This document shows positions 60,863 to 64,000 of a stretch of 64,000 nucleotides of DNA, one piece after another. The stretch is from Blautia hansenii DSM 20583 (lineage in GTDB: Bacteria > Bacillota > Clostridia > Lachnospirales > Lachnospiraceae). The notes under the pieces are model-generated. The model worked only from the letters and a program-made list of their open reading frames with translations. It was not told where the DNA came from and made no database searches. A program made the position numbers and the translations under genes. The DNA is taken from positions 1,876,001 to 1,940,000 of the forward strand of contig NZ_CP022413.2 of assembly GCF_002222595.2 (NCBI RefSeq), read 5' to 3'. Every line of letters starts with the position of its first letter. Position 1 is the stretch's first letter.

Positions 60863-60916
60863 ATTCTATCATGCCAACCTTGCATTAACCTTGCCGCAAC
60901 CTTGCATTAACCTTGC
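60863..60916 (-). promoter_or_regulatory. Operator of four AACCTTGC repeats upstream of the ABC operon
   Basis: AACCTTGC begins at 60876, 60887, 60898 and 60909, exactly 11 bases apart, followed on the minus strand by a -10-like TAGAAT (60868-60863). This is the arrangement expected for an OmpR-family response regulator binding one DNA face. Confidence 0.75.
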
Positions 60917-60944
60917 AATTTGAAATTCGGCTAAAATGACAAGA

Positions 60945-60967
60945 GTTCCCGCCGTAAGGACGGGAAC
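60945..60967 (-). terminator. Terminator-like hairpin after the sensor kinase
   Basis: GTTCCCG pairs with CGGGAAC (loop CCGTAAGGA on the plus strand), then TCTTGTCATTTT on the minus strand. The T-run is weak. Confidence 0.5.
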
Positions 60968-60971
60968 CCGC

Positions 60972-61889
60972 TTAAATCTCCAAAGGAAAACGCAACACAA
61001 ATTCAGTTCCCTTTCCCGGAAAACTTTCAACTGTTATGCTTCCACCCATCTTTTCTACAAGCTGATGGACAATAGAAAGACCAAGTCCGCTGCCTTTTTC
61101 AGAGCGTCCTTTATCACACTTATAAAGCCGTTCAAATATGTGTTTCAAATCTTCTTTCTCAATTCCCACTCCATTATCCGCCAGCAGCAGCTCCATGTTA
61201 CTTTCCTTCTTTGACAGGGCAATTTTGATTTTGTCTGCATGGCTGTGAGCGATTACATTTTGAATAAGGTTATTGATGATCCTCATATAGCTATCCATAT
61301 CCAATCTTACCCGGACAGGCTGTTCAGGAATATCAATGTCATAATCAACCTGTTTATCCTCAAAAATCGGTATCCAGTCAATGAGGATATTTCTTGTCAG
61401 CTCTGCGGCCTCAACGCTCTGGATCTCCAAAGCAAACTCGTTTGAATTTAACTTGAACCAGTCAAAGAGTACATCAATATATTCTTTCAGATCATGGGCT
61501 TTCCGGCGGGCGGTTTCAATATAATCATCCCGGTCTTTTCCTGTGACCAGTCCTTTGTGTGCAGCGTCAAGATACCCAATCAGAGTAGTAAGGGGCGTTC
61601 GCACGTCATGTGAAAGGCTCGTCATAAGCTGGCGGTTGGTTTCTTCTGTCTGCCGTACAGTTGAAAGTCTGCTTTCATAGGCCACAACGATCTCGTTGAT
61701 TTCATAGGCAAGAGGTGCTGTCAGTTCATTTGTTGCAGATAGAATACGCCGGTTGCCATTTCCGTTTTTCACATCAACCAGCACATCGGTCATTTCTGCT
61801 ATTTGTTTTTTTACACGCCGAACGAGAACGATGGAAGTCAATACAGCCCCAACAGCAATCACAATGGACAAGAATACAATGATTTCCAT
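60972..61889 (-). CDS. Sensor histidine kinase
   Basis: 305 aa. One N-terminal transmembrane helix, HAMP-like linker, dimerisation box with phospho-acceptor His94 in SLSHDVRTPL, and ATPase motifs NLIQNVIAHS (N), DNGVGIE (G1) and KGSGLGLSIV (G2). The tiny extracellular part resembles intramembrane sensors of peptide-antibiotic exporters, which sense through the transporter. Confidence 0.92.
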   Translation of the reverse strand: MEIIVFLSIVIAVGAVLTSIVLVRRVKKQIAEMTDVLVDVKNGNGNRRILSATNELTAPLAYEINEIVVAYESRLSTVRQTEETNRQLMTSLSHDVRTPLTTLIGYLDAAHKGLVTGKDRDDYIETARRKAHDLKEYIDVLFDWFKLNSNEFALEIQSVEAAELTRNILIDWIPIFEDKQVDYDIDIPEQPVRVRLDMDSYMRIINNLIQNVIAHSHADKIKIALSKKESNMELLLADNGVGIEKEDLKHIFERLYKCDKGRSEKGSGLGLSIVHQLVEKMGGSITVESFPGKGTEFVLRFPLEI

Positions 61890-61894
61890 ACTGA

Positions 61895-62587
61895 CTACAC
61901 CTCCTTATTAAACCGGTAGCCAATCCCTTTGACCGTTTGTATATACTTTGGGCTTGAAGGATTGACTTCTAATTTTTTACGAAGCCGACTGATAATCGCC
62001 ATAATGTTACTGTCATCATAGAAATATTCTTCGCCCCAAACTTCCTCATAAATCTGCTGTTTTGTCAAAATTTTCCCTTGATGCTTTGCACAGTACAGGA
62101 GCAGATCAAATTCCTTTGGTGGAAGTTCAAAAGTGCCATTTTCCGTCGTAACAGAACGATTTTCAAGGTCAATCTGCAATCCGTCAAAATTTAGCTTTTG
62201 TATGGCTCCAGCTTGCTGATTAAAGCGAGTGTAGCGGCGAATAAGAGACGCAATACGGGCAATCAGTTCATCCATATCAAACGGTTTTGTAAGATAATCG
62301 TCCGCTCCGGCCCGTAAGCCCCGTACTTTAGAAATGCTGTCATTTTTAGATGTGAACATCAAAATCGGCAGACTGTTCTCTTTGCGGATTTCTTCCAGCG
62401 TTTCAAAGCCATCCATACCAGGCATCATCACATCCAGCACTACAAGCTGGTATTCCTGCTCTTTTAATTTCTGTAAACCATCTTTTCCGGTATTACAAAA
62501 ATCAGCTTCTATGTTTTCTGCTTGTACGCTGCGTTTAATCAAAGCACACAGTTCTCTGTCATCATCTATAATCAGGATTTTATTCAT
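61895..62587 (-). CDS. OmpR-family response regulator
   Basis: 230 aa from the ATG at 62587 (MNKILIIDDD), GGAG upstream. Receiver domain with phospho-acceptor Asp52 (LDVMMPGMDG) and a Trans_reg_C winged helix (LPPKEFDLLLYCAKHQGKIL). Presumed activator of the ABC operon through the AACCTTGC repeats. 5 bases from the kinase gene. Confidence 0.95.
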   Translation of the reverse strand: MNKILIIDDDRELCALIKRSVQAENIEADFCNTGKDGLQKLKEQEYQLVVLDVMMPGMDGFETLEEIRKENSLPILMFTSKNDSISKVRGLRAGADDYLTKPFDMDELIARIASLIRRYTRFNQQAGAIQKLNFDGLQIDLENRSVTTENGTFELPPKEFDLLLYCAKHQGKILTKQQIYEEVWGEEYFYDDSNIMAIISRLRKKLEVNPSSPKYIQTVKGIGYRFNKEV

Positions 62588-62768
62588 GGCGCAACTCCTT
62601 CCCTTGTTTTGTCCTTCCGTCAATCGGCTTTTCTGTGTTCTTTGGAATTAGCCAGATAGTTGCCATCTTTACAGCACCGGGAATACGCCCGGCAGCACAA
62701 TAGTAATTTACTCTACGAGGTGTCACGCCCCATTTTTCGGCGGCCTCTTTTAGTGTCATATAATCCAT
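62580..62768 (-). CDS. Excisionase-like HTH protein
   Basis: 62 aa. MTLKEAAEKWGVTPRRVNYY is a MerR/Xis-type winged helix-turn-helix with GRIPGAVKMATIWLIPKNTE. Overlaps the response regulator start by 8 bases, so it is co-translated with it. Could be directionality factor or a regulator of the cargo. Confidence 0.8.
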   Translation of the reverse strand: MDYMTLKEAAEKWGVTPRRVNYYCAAGRIPGAVKMATIWLIPKNTEKPIDGRTKQGKELRHE

Positions 62769-62918
62769 TCTGCACCTCCATAGAGTACATTATAGTTCTT
62801 CGGCTCGAACAAAACAAGTTTAGGAAGAAAATATAGTGAAATTAAATAGTCAGTAGTATGAAATACACAGTCGTTCAAATAATATCACATGAAATGTAAA
62901 ATCATATCAGGTGATGTT

Positions 62919-63278
62919 ATGAAGATAGAACGAGATGAAAGACGCTTTGATTTTCACGATATAGGGCTCGCCATCAAGCGGGCAAGAGAAGCCAGCGGCA
63001 TGACGCAGGAGCAACTGGCCTATATTGTTGACCGCGCTCCGCGTACCATTATGTATAACGAAAATGACGGCCAGCATCCAAGCCTCAACACCTTTTATCA
63101 GATGGTCACAATGTTTGATATATCGGTGGATCAATACTTTTACCCGTCCCAGAATAGCGGGAGCGAGTGCAGAAAGCGGATTGATGCCATGTTGAACGCC
63201 TTGGACGAAAGAGAATTGAAAATCGTTGAAGCTACAATCCAAGCGATGAAAGCATCGAAAGAAACGGAGGAAACGTAA
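62919..63278 (+). CDS. XRE-family regulator
   Basis: 119 aa from the ATG at 62919 (MKIERDERRFDFH), AGGTG upstream. HTH DIGLAIKRAREASGMTQEQL followed by LNTFYQMVTMFDISVDQYF and a helical tail. Divergent from the HTH/two-component operon; typical transfer regulator. Confidence 0.88.
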   Translation: MKIERDERRFDFHDIGLAIKRAREASGMTQEQLAYIVDRAPRTIMYNENDGQHPSLNTFYQMVTMFDISVDQYFYPSQNSGSECRKRIDAMLNALDERELKIVEATIQAMKASKETEET

Positions 63279-63304
63279 AAGAAAGCGTAACCTCCGTTTT
63301 TTTG
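63263..63304 (+). terminator. Rho-independent terminator
   Basis: AACGGAGG pairs with CCTCCGTT and is followed by T5 or more, overlapping the end of the XRE gene. Confidence 0.75.
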
Positions 63305-63422
63305 CGCCATGTTGCGGGTTGCGCGTTTTGGCAAGCAATTCGGGTGTGGCCACACTCCGAAATTTTTGCAGGGCGCAGGGCCCGCAAAAATGCTTGTTGG
63401 GGAGCTCCCCAAACCCGCTGTA

Positions 63423-63445
63423 CTTTGGGACAAATTGTCCCAAAG
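63423..63445. promoter_or_regulatory. 23-bp perfect palindrome
   Basis: Centre GGGACAAATTGTCCC flanked by CTTT/AAAG, downstream of the relaxase gene. Likely a protein binding site; resembles the GGGACACTTTGTCTCGA repeats near the recombinase. Confidence 0.55.
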
Positions 63446-63480
63446 TCCCGGTGCGCTGCACCGTAGTCTGCGGCCCGTCA

Positions 63481-64000
63481 CTATCGTTCCTGAGCCTTAT
63501 TTTCACGCTCGTCTGTTATGCCGAGCAGATGATCAATGTTCGCTTTTATTGCCACGGCCTCCCGCATTTGCCGCTGGGCCTCCCGGTATTCTGCATAAAG
63601 CTCTTTTTTCTGTCCTGCCAGCTCACGGCGGGATTTTTTTAGTGCTTCAATCTTAGGGAGCTTTGCGCCGTTCAGTATGGTGTTCATGGTATCCTTTGCC
63701 GCCCGGTAAGTGGCAAGCTCTGCTTCATGCTGGGCCAGATACTTTTTACTGTACCGCGCAGCCTTGTACCCATCGAACACCGGGCGGGTCTTAGCATAGT
63801 CCACCGTGGCAGCCATCAGCTCCGAGGTTTTGGAAAAAGCCTCCTCCGTTGTGCGGAGCTTGTCAGACAGCTTGTGAAAGTGATCCACCGCAGCCTCGGT
63901 GCGGGCCGTCAGCGCCGCATAGTCTGTCAGATGATGCTCCTGCAAATACTGGAGTGCAGCGGCCATCTGTTTTAGGTTGTAGACCTTGGCCCATCGTTCA
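63481..64000 (-). CDS. Relaxase (MobA/VirD2 type), C-terminal part, runs off right edge
   Basis: The frame is open from base 64000 to 63481. ERWAKVYNLKQMAAALQYLQ and then a long helical, basic region (YSKKYLAQHEAELATYRAAK, LKKSRRELAGQKKELYAEYR). This is the tail found after the catalytic domain in Clostridia conjugative-element relaxases. The nicking domain (Tyr and HUH histidines) lies outside the window. Confidence 0.75.
   Translation of the reverse strand, partial: ERWAKVYNLKQMAAALQYLQEHHLTDYAALTARTEAAVDHFHKLSDKLRTTEEAFSKTSELMAATVDYAKTRPVFDGYKAARYSKKYLAQHEAELATYRAAKDTMNTILNGAKLPKIEALKKSRRELAGQKKELYAEYREAQRQMREAVAIKANIDHLLGITDERENKAQER

Larger units (their letters stand above)
54463..64000. 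mobile_element. GC-rich integrative conjugative element, partial
   Basis: From about 54.46 kb the base composition rises to about 50% GC and genes change to those of Clostridia conjugative transposons: large serine recombinase at the end, DUF6870, sigma-like factor, ABC/two-component cargo, excisionase-like HTH, XRE regulator and relaxase. The left end must lie between the polymerase stop (54462) and the recombinase stop (54497). The right end is outside the window. Confidence 0.85.

Overview
The window is a low-GC (about 30%) mobile replicon of a Clostridia/Lachnospiraceae-type gut Firmicute, with a GC-rich conjugative element inserted at its right end. Evidence for this origin: strong GGAGG ribosome sites, AT-rich codon use, and dozens of tiny overlapping genes of the type found in large Firmicutes phages and phage-plasmids. 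It also carries a BRO antirepressor, a phage replisome organizer, DUF551, Gp88-like and DUF6273 proteins, tyrosine recombinases, a tRNA cluster and an NAD-dependent DNA ligase. No capsid or tail genes are in view, so I call it a phage-plasmid-like element without settling which.

Layout. 1-36.8 kb is almost entirely minus strand. It starts with the end of a P-type ATPase, a Ro60-like (DUF2828/vWA) gene, a 1.5 kb tRNA and tRNA-like cluster, and ligA. Two integrase-family genes follow, then a replication/regulation block (DUF262, BRO, replisome organizer, iteron-like repeats at 14.84-14.96 kb). After that come about 50 small accessory genes including hicAB, a probable diversity-generating-retroelement target gene (21.3-22.0 kb), and a reverse transcriptase with a structured RNA upstream (27.3-28.9 kb). 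36.85-39.0 kb is a divergent, mostly non-coding control region: a large structured RNA on the minus strand, an antisense small RNA, an XRE-type regulator, three perfect DnaA boxes and a G-quadruplex tract. 39-54.5 kb is plus strand: AAA ATPase, phosphoesterase, a compact Cas12f/TnpB-like nuclease with two tracrRNA-CRISPR cassettes, a helicase-like protein, and a double-psi beta-barrel RNA polymerase split by a group I intron. From about 54.46 kb the GC content jumps to about 50%. This is an integrative conjugative element: large serine recombinase, sigma-like factor, lantibiotic/bacitracin-type ABC exporter with two-component system, excisionase-like HTH, XRE regulator, and a relaxase running off the right edge.

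The most notable systems are RNA-based. (1) A type V (Cas12f-like) CRISPR locus has two tandem tracrRNA-array cassettes; the anti-repeat of each has co-varied with its own repeats, there are no adaptation genes, and the effector is frameshifted. (2) tRNA-Lys and tRNA-Pro genes contain 51-52 nt introns inside the anticodon stem with a shared core motif, next to a Ro60-like gene. (3) A group I intron splits the catalytic DFDSD motif of an RNA-polymerase-like gene. (4) A reverse transcriptase lies near several hairpin modules that share a common box. (5) A protein has an AAC-derived-looking variable region followed by a hairpin, typical of a diversity-generating retroelement target.

Several genes (nuclease, 24.0 kb, 16.4 kb, 10.5 kb) are broken by frameshifts, mostly at or near A/T runs. 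Either the element is decaying or the assembly has homopolymer errors; the sequence alone cannot decide.
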